Notes under the pieces: generated by a model
Told to the model about the DNA's origin: nothing
Seen by the model: only the letters and a program-made list of their open reading frames with translations
Database searches by the model: none
Made by a program: the position numbers and the translations under genes
Part shown: positions 37,079-49,200 of the stretch, one piece after another
How the letters are laid out: each line of letters starts with the position of its first letter
Position numbering within the stretch: position 1 is the stretch's first letter
Source of the DNA: Macrosoma leucophasiata
Lineage: Eukaryota; Arthropoda; Insecta; Lepidoptera; Hedylidae
Assembly: GCA_036365455.1 (NCBI GenBank)
Contig: JAWQUS010000023.1
Coordinates: 3,472,001 to 3,536,000 of the forward strand
Direction: 5' to 3'
Length of the DNA stretch: 64,000 nucleotides

Positions 37079-37143
37079 AGGTCTGAAGCGCGCATGGCCT
37101 CGCGGCTGGTGTTGTGATGGGTGACCGCTAGTGGCAGATTAAA
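37079..37143 (+). repeat. 5S-derived SINE (family C), small fragment
   Basis: 'gaagcgcgcatggcc' joined to 'gatgggtgaccgctagtggc', with the middle of the 5S-like head deleted. Confidence 0.65.
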
Positions 37144-37799
37144 ATGCGTCCGACTCGCACTTGGCCGTTTAAAAGATTTATTTAAAAAAAATAAAAACAA
37201 CTAGGCTACGGTATTCACATACTATCAATGTGGTCTGCATGCTTGTTCGTTAGCTATAAATATATAAAATGACACAAGTTCATTCTCCCACAGTAACGCC
37301 CTTTGCCCTATAGGTACGTACGCCAGTATTATTACATAATATTCTCTGCTATAGGTACAGAAATAAAATAGATGATTGCGATCAGAATAAGGATGCGCTT
37401 CAAATCCCGTGTGACGCAATCGTGATAAATATCTGTTGACGTCTTATCGTCTTATCGGAAAATTGCTTAAACGGCTTAAATTGAGCAGCGGCAGATTGAC
37501 CGCTACTTCCTTTGTAGTGTTAAACTTGCGTCATTTCTCTTCATTCCTTTATATAGTTATCTTTGATTATGTTATGAAGAAGAACAGAGATAAATTGCAA
37601 CAGATTTATTATTATTTTCGGGGAAAAAACCGACCAAGTGCGAGTAGAACTCGCGTTCTTGGGTTCCAGGGTTTTAGGTGTTTGGTTTTCCTAGTCCAAG
37701 TCCAAATGAGGTAAAATGCGTGGCAGGGCCGTTTTGCTAACGACAATTAACGTCACATGGGTGTACAGTGCTCATCAAGAAATAATGCACATCGAGCCT

Positions 37800-37985
37800 A
37801 TGAAAGTGACAATCGGCTAGTTTCGGCTTTATAGAGCGTTATCTCTGCTGCACATTGCCTACTTAAGCACCAGTAGTCCGGTATTGGTCAAAACTAGATT
37901 AAAATGGTCGACAGACGTCAAATAGGTAAGGTGCGAAAGAGATAACGCTCTACAGATCCGAAATAAGCTGACGTCTCTTCCTGAG
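37800..37985. repeat. Imperfect inverted repeat
   Basis: 'tatagagcgttatctct' near 37830 is inverted as 'agagataacgctcta' near 37936. Probably a MITE remnant. Confidence 0.5.
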
Positions 37986-38267
37986 GGCGATAGTAAATCC
38001 ATACAGAGCGAGCAGCAGCCATGCCAGATTTTTTTTTGCCAAGTAAGTCCGACTTTGAAACTTTTGAGTGAAAAAAGCTGGATTCTCTCGTCAAAAACGG
38101 GACATAATACAAATTCTGTATAATCAAAAGTACATATTTAAATATTTTATGTGTATTACCTTACCTACCTACTTGATTTTAAATTACGATAACTTGACAA
38201 TAGGATAGCAAAAAAAGCCATAGAAATGTATTTTAATAAAAATATAATATGTTAACTGTTATTTAAA

Positions 38268-38558
38268 CTGCCTCAGTAGCCTAGTGGTAGCAGGACACGA
38301 CTACTACGCTGGGTTCGATTCCCGGGTCGAGGATATTAGAGATAACTGTGTAAAATCCTTTATTTCTGGTTCTATTGGGTTTTTTCCATTTTCTGGAAGT
38401 GTCCCAGTACCTCGAAGTTTTGTAATGTGCCCGGAGATGTCAACAGGCTCGCCACCTGTTACATGGGCCAAAACGTAACCGGCGAATAGTGGGTGTTTGC
38501 ATGTATGATTGAATGCATGCATTTACCTCTGCCTACCCCTTCGAGGATTACAGTTACG
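38268..38558 (+). repeat. tRNA-derived SINE (family A)
   Basis: Copy with small deletions around the B box (still GGTTCGATTCC) and a shortened tail. Confidence 0.9.
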
Positions 38559-38596
38559 TTAATATTTTAAACCCTACCACCAGGAATGCAGAATGC

Positions 38597-38854
38597 AGGA
38601 AAGCATGCAGTTCACATTGATGTTAAGTGATGACTGCAGCCTATGGACACCCACACAAAGACCAAGGTCCAAATGCAGATGCGTTACCACTTCTGAGGAC
38701 TAAGGTGTTATGCCTCTGTGCCGGAAATTACAGGGCCGTACATTATCACCTGTCCGGCACACGATAGTGCTGAATACTACCATTTAGCAAGTTTAATAGG
38801 TAATGCGGTGGTGCCTACGTCCGCGAGCTCCGTCACTGGAGCTCTACCACCAGT
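38597..38854 (-). repeat. SINE family B
   Basis: Lacks the poly(T) side; complete at the head ('gagctctaccaccagta'). Confidence 0.88.
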
Positions 38855-38980
38855 AAAATCATAATAACTGCCAAAAAATTGGTAGGTACCTAGGTAAATA
38901 ACAATGCGATAATTGGAATTTCTAGGATGAATATTTTGTAAGCTATTGATTTACAGTTTATCAGTTGACAAAAAAAAAAA

Positions 38981-39173
38981 AACTGGTTGCCTGTAAAGTC
39001 GGTTTTACGGTCGAAGATTTTACGTGACAACGTCTTTTTCTCGGTAGAAAGGCATTCGCCGGTCCGGTAGGCCTCTCTCTCGTTCGGTGACTCATCGTTA
39101 CGTTACCGGGCGTTACACTTTTTCATGAGTGACTCCGAGCCGCAACCTAATTTAAGACGTTGTCACGTTAAAA
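38981..39173 (-). mobile_element. MITE-like repeat with CGTGACAACGTCTT ends, copy 2
   Basis: Inverse of 28871-29066 with few differences. Confidence 0.75.
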
Positions 39174-41207
39174 TCGCTAACCTATGGAGATAGTTGCTGC
39201 GATCTTCATGGTCACACCATCCTCCACGCAACCAAACGATGGAGTGGACAATTTAACACCCATCTAAGTAACTTCTGTATTTCTTTGTTGACAATTTTTT
39301 GGGTTGGGGCCTCAAATTTATAAAAAAAATTTTTTTTGGCGAATTGTGAATAACTTGGCAGAGCATATCGTAATTAGGTTAGGATCCCACTGCAGAATCA
39401 TTTCGTTCATATGCTGTAAACCTAATTTTTACGCATATTTATAATCAAGAGAATACATAGCCACTAGGTTGACTATCAAAATTTTAACAGCCAGCAACTC
39501 TTTTATGCGGCCGATTTTACTTGGCTCCTGTATAACATACCTAATAATGAGTAAAAAAATAGCTTTAATTTGATATATAAATGGACATAAAAAGTTATCG
39601 GGGCGGAACGAAAATAATACTATGTAGAGGCGGCCATGTGTGTAACGGCAGCCGTGATTTCTCAATCTTTATACATATTAACGTAAAATCGACAATATTT
39701 TCTTTAAAACAAAATCTTTAACATAAAAATATGTGTAAAAATAAGGTTTGCAGCATATCTAAATGAACGAAATTCAGTGGTATCCTAACCTATAAACAAA
39801 CATCTTGATCGACTGTTGAAGCTTTGCTTTTTCGCTACTCGACACTAGATGGCGGTAAGTTGACGGAATCAGAACAATATTTTTTATCTATACAAAAAAC
39901 TAAACCATAAACTAAGTAATAAACGTAAGCGTTGCTGTAACACTTGTAATAAATTAATATTATTAGGTACGTTATGTTATGTTTATTTATTTCACAAATT
40001 TTGTGAAATAATAACGCCTTTGTTGTCGGTTATGTGTACGAATGTAAGCGAGTTGAATTTTGAAAAACTTTTGCATACCGATTCTATACCGAAGTTATAT
40101 TAGAACACGCGATCGCATGTCCAACCAACTTCAAGCCCTTAAAGGCATTATTTATTTTTTATTTCGTTATTAAACAGTATTTTCTGTATGATTCTGATAT
40201 TATAACGAAACATTTTTCTGGAGCTCTGTCTAAGACTTAAATCCAGAATCCTGTTCAAAAATTTATTAAATTTCGGTTGTTCACAGGTGTTGAAAAATTA
40301 GGTGTTGTTTGCGATATCCGATGCCCCGTAAATAGATACTAGTTTCCAACTTTGGAAATAGGAACCAGCAAACATTAGCGTTAGGTCAGATAAAAAAGTC
40401 AGTTTCCTGTCACGCCTTTTTTAGATGTCATTAGGTTTTCATCTTATCATTAAGGTGTTCATCTTTACCTTCTGTGAAATGAACCAATTTCCTCACATTA
40501 GTCTTCGAGTTCCATCACTCACCAATGGTGAGTTTGAAATTAAACAAGAAATATATTTTTATTATATATTCGTCTATTTTATTCATACTTATATAATATA
40601 TTTACAATAGTTTCGTTAAGACGAACAATATTTATTTACATAATGGCACCAAAACAATTATATTGTTTATAGTATTAAATAACATACCTAACTTGCATTT
40701 TTAATACTGTCACGATAATTTAAAATTAAGATACATTCGGAGGTTATACAAACTTAATGGCAAATGATTAAGATAAAAATAATGTGTGTCAAATTATATA
40801 ATACGAAAATAAAAGATGATATGTAACGTTCTTTTAGTTTTTCTCTATAAGAAAAAAAATATTGTTAAAATGACTACTTACTAGGTACCTAAAGATATAA
40901 AAATATTAAATCATCAATATCTACTTACTATTATAATCAACTGTACCCTTTAAATACCTATATTTTATCGGTATAGTATGTTTTTTATGTATTAGGTACA
41001 GTAAAAATTAAGGCAGTTTAAACGGCTGTAGTTTTTTTATAAGTACCATCGAAGAGGTTTTCTTTCATTCAAAAACGTTGCTTTATTACGACATTTACGA
41101 CCCAAGTAAGGCAACAAGACGGGTTATTCGTCAACTCGACACAAATGACCGGACACACGTGTGTCCAGTTGGTGAAACTTGAAATTATTATGACTTATTA
41201 TTTCGTA
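39174..41207. other. No gene seen
   Basis: AT-rich intergenic DNA; no repeat shared within the window and no convincing ORF. Confidence 0.5.
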
Positions 41208-41514
41208 CTGCCTCAGTAGCGTAGTGGTAGCAGGCCACTACTATTACACTGGAGGTCCTGGGTTCGATTCCCGGGTCAGGGACTATCAGCGATAACGGTT
41301 TAAAAGCCTTTATCTCTGCTTCTATTGGGATTTTTCCATTTTCTGGAAGTTTCCCAGTACCCCGGAGTTTGGTAATGTGCCCGGAGATGACAACAGGTTC
41401 GCCACCTGTTACATGGGCCAAAACGTAACCGGCGAGTCGTGGGTGTTTGCATGTATGATTAAATGCATGCATTTACCTCTGCTTACCCCTTCGGGGATTA
41501 CAGGCGTGAAGTTA
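41208..41514 (+). repeat. tRNA-derived SINE (family A)
   Basis: Full copy, close to the 14957 copy (shares TAGCGTAGTGG and 'ggttcgccacctgtta'). Confidence 0.93.
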
Positions 41515-42438
41515 GTTAAGTTTTTTTTTTATTACTATTTTGTCGTCTAGACACGACAGGACATTTCTTCAATAGTACACATAATAAACCACATAAAAAT
41601 ACCTACATACAGAACAGAAGATAATTTTATTGAAACCAAAATATTTACCCTCCTATAGGTAAACGTCATAGAAAGCAAGATAGAAAAATATTTATTTTTG
41701 CTAAAATTATTTTGAAGTGATGCTTATCTCTGTTTTGTCTGTGTCTGTCTTTTGGAATTAAAGATGTGACTGACAAAGACAAAATAATGTTATAGCTGTA
41801 AACGTATGTCGAGAGGCAAGCGGCAGAACGGCCGCCGGCGGCCGCATGCATGTAGGCAAAAAATAATCTCTGCCTAAGGTGTGTACCTACATTTATAAAT
41901 AAGCAGGTTAATTTCCAAAGTTCAAATGTGATGAAAACTAATTTATTTTCTATAGATATTTGCATTAAAATCAACATACAGTAACATTCAATAAAAAGTA
42001 CCAACAACTGTCATTTTTGCTTGTATAATAAACTACAATGTAGGTATACTAGCTAATATACTATGATAAGGCACGCCAGATCATTACCTTTGTTTATTAT
42101 TAAGTCTTACTTATAAAATCTTATAACTCCTGTACTTATCCTAGTTTAACTATAAGAGGCTTATTAGCCGAATAAGTCACCTTATGGATAAAGATAAGAT
42201 GTACCAATAATAAAAAAAATATCATAAAATATTTAAACATATTTTTAAACGTTTTACTATCTAAACAATTAGTTATAAATCATGGTCCAAAAACAACACA
42301 AAATTGGACGGTTTTGACTTAAACCAAAATCAAATGTCAGAAAAATTAAAAAATATTATTTATTCTATGGATGTTTCCTCAGAGTAATTTTTTTCCGATA
42401 TTCGTTAAACTATTTACTGCCAATAATTCATGCTTTTA
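41515..42438. other. No gene seen
   Basis: AT-rich DNA. A short GC-rich palindromic patch 'cggccgccggcggccg' lies near 41829. Confidence 0.45.
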
Positions 42439-42731
42439 CTGGTGGTAGAGTTCCAGTGACGGAGCTCGCGGGCGTAGGCACCACCGCATTACTTAATATA
42501 CTTGCCGCTAAATGGTAGTGTTCATCACTATCGTGTTCCGGTCAGGTGGTAATGTACGGCCCTGTAATTTCCGGCACAGAGGCATAACACCTAATGTCTC
42601 AAGAGTGGCAGCGCATCTGCATTTTGACCTCTGGTCATTGTGTGGTTGTCTATAGGCTGCAGTCATCACTTAACATCAATGTGAACTGCATGCTTGTTTG
42701 CCACTTTTATTACATAAACAAAAAAAAAATC
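42439..42731 (+). repeat. SINE family B, full length
   Basis: Head 'ctggtggtagagttccag' to poly(A). It lies about 400 bp downstream of the phosphatase stop codon. Confidence 0.9.
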
Positions 42732-42882
42732 TAGTTTCAATACAGACGGAGAATATTTTCAGGCCACTTAACAAAAAAAAATAAAATAAAATAGAGAAAA
42801 TACGTCACAGTGGTTTTGGTTCAGATATTGAATAATGATCTGCCTTGTATCAATATAACATAATTGCTCTGAATAGTGGCAT

Positions 42883-42921
42883 TTTATTCGTTTAAAAATA
42901 AATCTTGTTCCACACTTTATT
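42883..42921 (-). promoter_or_regulatory. Candidate poly(A) signals of the phosphatase gene
   Basis: AATAAA hexamers occur on the minus strand at 42916-42921 and 42883-42888, about 210-250 nt after the stop codon. Which is used cannot be told. Confidence 0.4.
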
Positions 42922-43131
42922 AAATTTCTCTGTTCAGAGGTTTTCAGTCTCTGCAGATAAACAAGTTTTCAATATCCGCTACTAATTAACATTCCTGTTT
43001 TTTCATGGTAACTAGGTAAAATTGTCAGTTTTCTGTCACGCCTTATTAGGCTTTTGGTTTTTCTTTCCAATGTGATGATAATCACAGAAATATTGTCACA
43101 AGATATATATAAATATATTACAATAAACAAA

Positions 43132-43251
43132 TTACGTGACAGGGGACTGAGGCACATCGAACAACTCGGATTTGACAGTCTGCTGACTTTGCATGATCTC
43201 TGTTTCTGTCAACGACGATGATCTTGTGAAATTATTACACAGGACGAGTAC
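43132..43251 (-). CDS. Phosphatase exon 7 (last coding exon)
   Basis: Acceptor TTTCAG|GTA; residues 273-311 and TAA at 43132-43134. The cytoplasmic tail ends KSELFDVPQSPVT. Frame and acceptor are both good. Confidence 0.93.
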   Translation of the reverse strand, partial: VLVLCNNFTRSSSLTETEIMQSQQTVKSELFDVPQSPVT

Positions 43252-46200
43252 CTGAAACAGGAAATATGTTCATAAATAACGAAACATTAACCACAAATGA
43301 TTTAACAGTAATGGACAAACACACGTATGTGCCAATAATATATAATTTTCCGGTAGGAGTAGGATAATCATGTTGGTTTAAATATGATTTATAATTAGCA
43401 TTAGTACTTGTTATATCTGATAGAAACCTTTGTTATTTTCCTACCAAATATTGATTAGACGGTGTATTTACTAGTAGCATCCCAATATTGGAACTAAAAT
43501 GCATAGGTACCACCAAATTACCTAATCTACGTGCCGCCAAATGGTATTGTGTTCATCAGTATCGTGTTCCGGATGGATAGGTGGTAATTGGTAATGTACT
43601 TAGGTTCTGAATAAGCCGCAGTCCATAAGTCCCCGGTAGCTGGAGCCATCCAGCTCCATACTCCATACTCACCGAGGCCTTGAACTAAAATGTGGTCCAG
43701 GGGAACTGGCTGGCAAATGCCACCTCAACTATATAGCCTTTCCAACGTTGTTTTTTTTCTTTTAATGACCGTTATAGAGGCAAAACGACTTCAGTTAAGG
43801 CAACTTTCCTTTTGACCCTTGATTCGTGAGTATACGTCTTAAGGCTGATATGTTCACCTATCATCTATGTTAACTACATGCTTGTTTGTCACCATCCGTA
43901 CATGTATTATGTAAACAAAAACAATTCTCAATGTGAACAAGTGAACAAGAAATCCATGTATGTTTATATTGTACTTGTAAAGTTCAGTAAACCAGTTAAA
44001 TGAGTTAAACATAAAAGCAAGTACCAAGGTGTCTTTGACCCTTAACACAAATATTTGCAGACAGACAAACATTTGCGATGTCGTTCGCTAACCCTAAATT
44101 TGTGAAGGTTAATTGAGTTGTAACGAACGTAATTCGAGTAGGGTCGGGATATGACGACCCCACCGCCCACTAGCACAAGAATTTTCTTCTACAGGAAGAC
44201 AATTCTTCCACTAGTGCAATCAATGCAATTAATGCAAAGTCAACAGAAAAATGGCGGTCAAACCATTCCAATGGGCGGTAGTAAGTGCAATAACGCAAGA
44301 TGGGTAGCAGCGTCCTGCAATAAAACTACCGGCACTGCGATCGCCAATCCGCATGCCAAGCGTGGCGATTGTGGTATATTTCCCTTATGGGGAGGCTTTG
44401 GGTCCAGCAGTGGACATTTTTTAGCTGATATGATGATACGTAATTCATTTTGATATATTCATATAGTATGTGAAGCCTGATCTATCGAAAATCAATGTAG
44501 GGTAATAATGTTTTTATTTAAAATAAGTTAATATGACAGAAACAACTTTAATTTCTCGATTTAATTACAAAATTACAAGTAGTGATCAACATATCAACGA
44601 GCCACCCAAGGGTAAAGTGCCTTATCACAACTGTTCACAAAAAACTGATAAGGTGCCGGCGAGTTCAATAGGCCCCTGGATCTTTAATTCACTTTAAAAT
44701 TGCCATATCAGAAGAAATGTTGATTATACCGCACAGTGGACTAAGGTTTCACTGCAATAAAGTAGAAATTCTAGAAAAAAATGGAATATTCAACTTACCA
44801 CGTGAAACAAACAAGCTATTCCTATCCCAGCGCCTGTGAGCACATCCCACCAGTGATGCCTATGGTCGGTTATCCTGGTGAGAGAGCAGATCGCGGCGTA
44901 CGTCAGACACAGCAGTTGTACCACCGGCACGAGGAAGATAGTGCGGTGGCGCCAGTCAAACGCGCGTCGTTGAAGGTACCACTGTAGAAAAGGTATCTTA
45001 TTAGGAGATGTATCTTCACCTTCACCAGAGAATATGTAATAATACTACGCCTTCACGCCAAATCCCTAACGGGGTAGGCAGAGGAGATCAGATCTCGTCT
45101 TATTAGCAGATGATTTTGTCTATTTATTTACACTCTTATGCATTTTTTTATGTAAAGTGGCATCATTAAAAAAAAATGCATTCTCTTTCAGTCAATCTTG
45201 GGGTTGTGTGAAATAAGTTGTAAGGGTGCATATATTTTCATTTGAATAAAACATTTAAGGACAAAATTTCTTTTCACAAATCGTGCTTGAGTCTTCCCAG
45301 CAAGGAATCAAATACATGCATTTATTTCGGTCATTATTAAGGACTAAACAAAGACGTATATTTGACGTGAAAGACGTAGGACGACAATAATTTCGATTAT
45401 CTATTTTTTTTTAAATATTGGAGTAATGACATTTTTTGGTAATATCAATGAATTGGTAGGTCTGGCAACAAAAATTTCAGTAAGAGTTAAAAAAAAAATA
45501 CTGAGTATATACCTTGGCACCCAGTGGAGTTTGAAAATGTGCCAAGTAAAGAAAAATAATTAAAAGGCCATGACATAATACAAACTGGTAAATCGTCGAA
45601 GTGAATGAAAATTAACACGTTTTTTAATTTGATATGTGATTTTCATCAGAAACATTAACATCGTCATTTATGAAGGATAATTTTAGGAATAAACTTACAG
45701 CTATGAATAATCCGCAATAAACGGACAATGATGTGTGGCCTGATGGGAAACTGCGGTAGGAGTCCATCTGCTGCCAGCGGGAAAACTTTGTCGACGTGCA
45801 GTTGAATGTGCTGACGAATTCTGACCTGAAATGAAGACAGTACTCTGTCAGTAACCATTTCAATCGAAAGATGCTGGTCAAAAACACGGCTAAAAAAGGG
45901 CCACAAAGAACTCTTCACAAAGTCGTAGGATCATCTCGTGATACCACAAGGTGTATTTACAATGTCAGTACCCTGTCATATAATTCATGATTTGGCATTT
46001 TACATTCAAGTTCTTTGCTTGCTAGCTTATCGAAAAGGTCTGGTCTGGTCTATAAAGTTAAAGTAACGCTCTTCTTAATATTAAATGTTGTAATATTAAA
46101 CATAATACAACTTATTAAAGAATGCCAACTTACCCAACACATGTTTTCGCGGTATCAGGTTCGCAGATAAAGAAGAAGGTGGGTCGGGGATTGCCTACGA

Positions 46201-49200
46201 GCCCTTTCATTACTTCAACCAATCCCAGGTTGAAGAATAGACCGTAAGCATAACACCGGTACAACCAGAGCGTTTTCATCGTCGATTCCTTGAATTTGCT
46301 CTTGAACGAACATGAGGAGTCGGTCATTATTAACTCGGTCGGGATAATCTGGAAAAGGATGAATTGTTTTATTAATGTATAAAGCTTAATAATTACATAA
46401 GATACTAATAACACCATATCGGTTCAGCGGTGAGTGTCGACCATTTTAACCGAGATTTAATTCGATCCCCGCACCGGAACAAATATTTGTGTGGCCTACA
46501 GATATTTCATTCGGGCCTGATTGTTTGTGTGTACAACGGCACTCACGACACATGTTTATACCTAATGTGGAGCTGTGAGTGTAAGCGTATTTTATTTTAT
46601 TTATATCTACAAAAAGTAGCCCCTATCTTTAAAAAAACATTATATGTTACACATTCATGTTTGGATCGCTCATTTATATGTGTGTATCAACGTTTAACTC
46701 AATCGGTCCCTTCCATCTTAGTACTTTCGTAGGAAATCAGCTTCGACAGACGGACAGACGAGCGTTTTACCTTTTGAGGTACAGAATCATCAAAAATAAT
46801 AAAGTGCGATAAAAAACTGAAAACTTACTACAGCAATAGGCAGCAACAACACTGTAGATAGGAGGATAGTAGACGTTATAATCTCGCCATTGTAAACGTG
46901 GGACAGGGTCGGATCGTTACAAAAGAAGCCGTTTTTTCGCTGTGGGATGACACCAAACTCGTACAGTAGAATTACAACGACCACTGAAAAGAGGAAATTG
47001 AGTTAAACAAACGTGTTTTTAAGGCATTATTTTTGGATTTAGTTGACAAAAAAAAACTAGTAGATATAATGCAGTTGCATTGCATTCTGACACCTAAGTT
47101 AATTTGTCTCTGTGATAGTAATTAAAAAGCCATAATTTTAAATTGTTAACCGACTTCCAAAAAAAGGAGGAGGTTCTCAATTCGTCCGTCTTTTTTTTTC
47201 CTTAAAATTTGCGTTTATTTCAATCAAGAAATACAAGTTATCTTAATAGATATAAAATGTTTTATTTCCATTCTTTTTTTTGAATCTTAATTTATTTGGA
47301 GGCCGTTGTCCACTGGAGGATATGATTTCAATTCTTGAGAAGTCCTTTATTGATGACACCACCATCGACTTCATCATCAATGAAGTAACACAACGATCTA
47401 TCCGAAAACGCGACAGGACAAATACTCTTGTACATTCTAGAACGAAGGAAGCTCCACTTCAAGTCCCAGATCAATTTTATGGAATTTACCAGCTAAAAAG
47501 GCAATAACATCCCGATTTAACTCTTTGACCCAAGTATCATTGTGTACAGTGGCCAATTTATTCGCAAACCCCTCATCCGCAAGTTCAAAGTCAATGTCAG
47601 TGCGCAGGCGCAGATAAATTGCGTAATTATTACGCTGGCCAAATTCAGTGGGGTCCTCGCTTCCTTGTTGATATGTTTCGGAGTTCAATGTTTCTCGATG
47701 TTTCGCGTTTGCGGCGATGTGTTTTATTAATGCGTGAATTGCTTGGAGTTATGTTGTGACTTCTATACCCAGTCTGACTATATTTAGTTGTTAGTTAGGT
47801 TTCTTTACTTGGGTATCACCTAAAAGAATCCCAATCCAAAATTTGAGACTCCTAGCACTTGTAGAAACAAAATTTCATACAAACTATCAATCCTAAAAGC
47901 AATCACATACCCCCTTATTCATAAACGTATTTTAGATAAAGTGTCGCTAATCTCTCCTTTGTCTTTTTCTAACCGGTACATTTGACAATGCAACTGACAA
48001 AGACAAAGCATTCTATTAGATAGCTAAAATGTATCTAATCTACGTTTATGAATATTTTCAAATTTCGCAAAATCCCGTTTTAGTGAGCACCTATGTCCTA
48101 AAAAAGATCCGGACGAATTGAGAACCTCCTTTTTTTTTCGAAGTCGGTTAAAAACAACCTTCATCCAAAATTTGACACACCTACCACTAATATTTCATGA
48201 GATTTCATAACGAGTGAGTGACCTTTCGCTTTTATAATAATAATAATAATGGCAACCCATTATACGTCCCACTGCTGGGCACGTGTCTCTCCCCTTTTTT
48301 TGGGGGGAAGCCTGGAGTTTACTCCACCACGCTGCTCCAATGCGGATTGGTGGAGGTGGGTGGGTGGGTTAGTGGCCAACCCGCTGTCGGATGTTTTCAA
48401 ACCGCCCATAAGGCCTCCGGCAAGGTTTAACGACTGCTATCTATCGATAGCAACCGGGACCGACGGCTTAACGTGCCCTCCGAAGCACGGAAACGCGCAT
48501 TTAATTTGCCACTAGCGGTCACCCATCACTCTACCCGACCGCGCCCGTAGTGCTTAACCGAGTAGATCGCTTCCGATCTACACCAGCCACGGGGTCATGC
48601 GCGCTTCACTTTTGTATATACTGATGATTCCGAAGATAATATTTCAATTTTGATAGGCATTGGGATGAGACGATTCCATCGCTCACTAATGAAGGAAAAT
48701 TCTTCCGCAGTCAGTCAACCGAACAATGGTAGCCAAACCATTCCATCGTAACTTCACGTCTGTAATCCCCGAAGGGGTAGGTAGAGGTAAATGCATGCAT
48801 TCAAGCATACATGCACACACCCACGATTCGCCGGTTACGTTTTTGGCCCATGTTACAGTTGGCGAGCCTGTTGCCATCTCTGGGCACATTACCAAACTCC
48901 GAGGTACTAAGAAACTTCCAGAAAATGTAAAAATCCCAATAGAACCAGAGTTAAAGGATTTTAAACCGTTATCTCTGATAGTCCCCGACCCGGGAATCGA
49001 ACCCAGGACCTCCAGCGTAGTAGTAGTGGCCTGCTACCACTAGGCTACTGAGGCAGTTAATCATTCCAATAGTAGATAAATGCAATAAAGAGGGGAAGGG
49101 CAGCAGCTTCGAGTGATGAAACTACCGCGACTGTGATTGCCAACCCGCATGGTGATTACGACATACTCGTATTATGCAATATGGCTCAGGCCTTATCATA

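Larger units (their letters stand above)
47144..48155. mobile_element. Unit of about 1 kb bounded by inverted 'taaccgacttc' repeats
   Basis: Left 'gttaaccgacttcc' then 'aggaggttctcaattcgtcc', and the inverse at 48100-48155. A DNA transposon is possible, but since single ends occur at 19540 and a diverged one at 29338, two independent insertions in opposite orientation are also possible. Contains an unassigned ORF and a MITE. In phosphatase intron 2. Confidence 0.5.
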
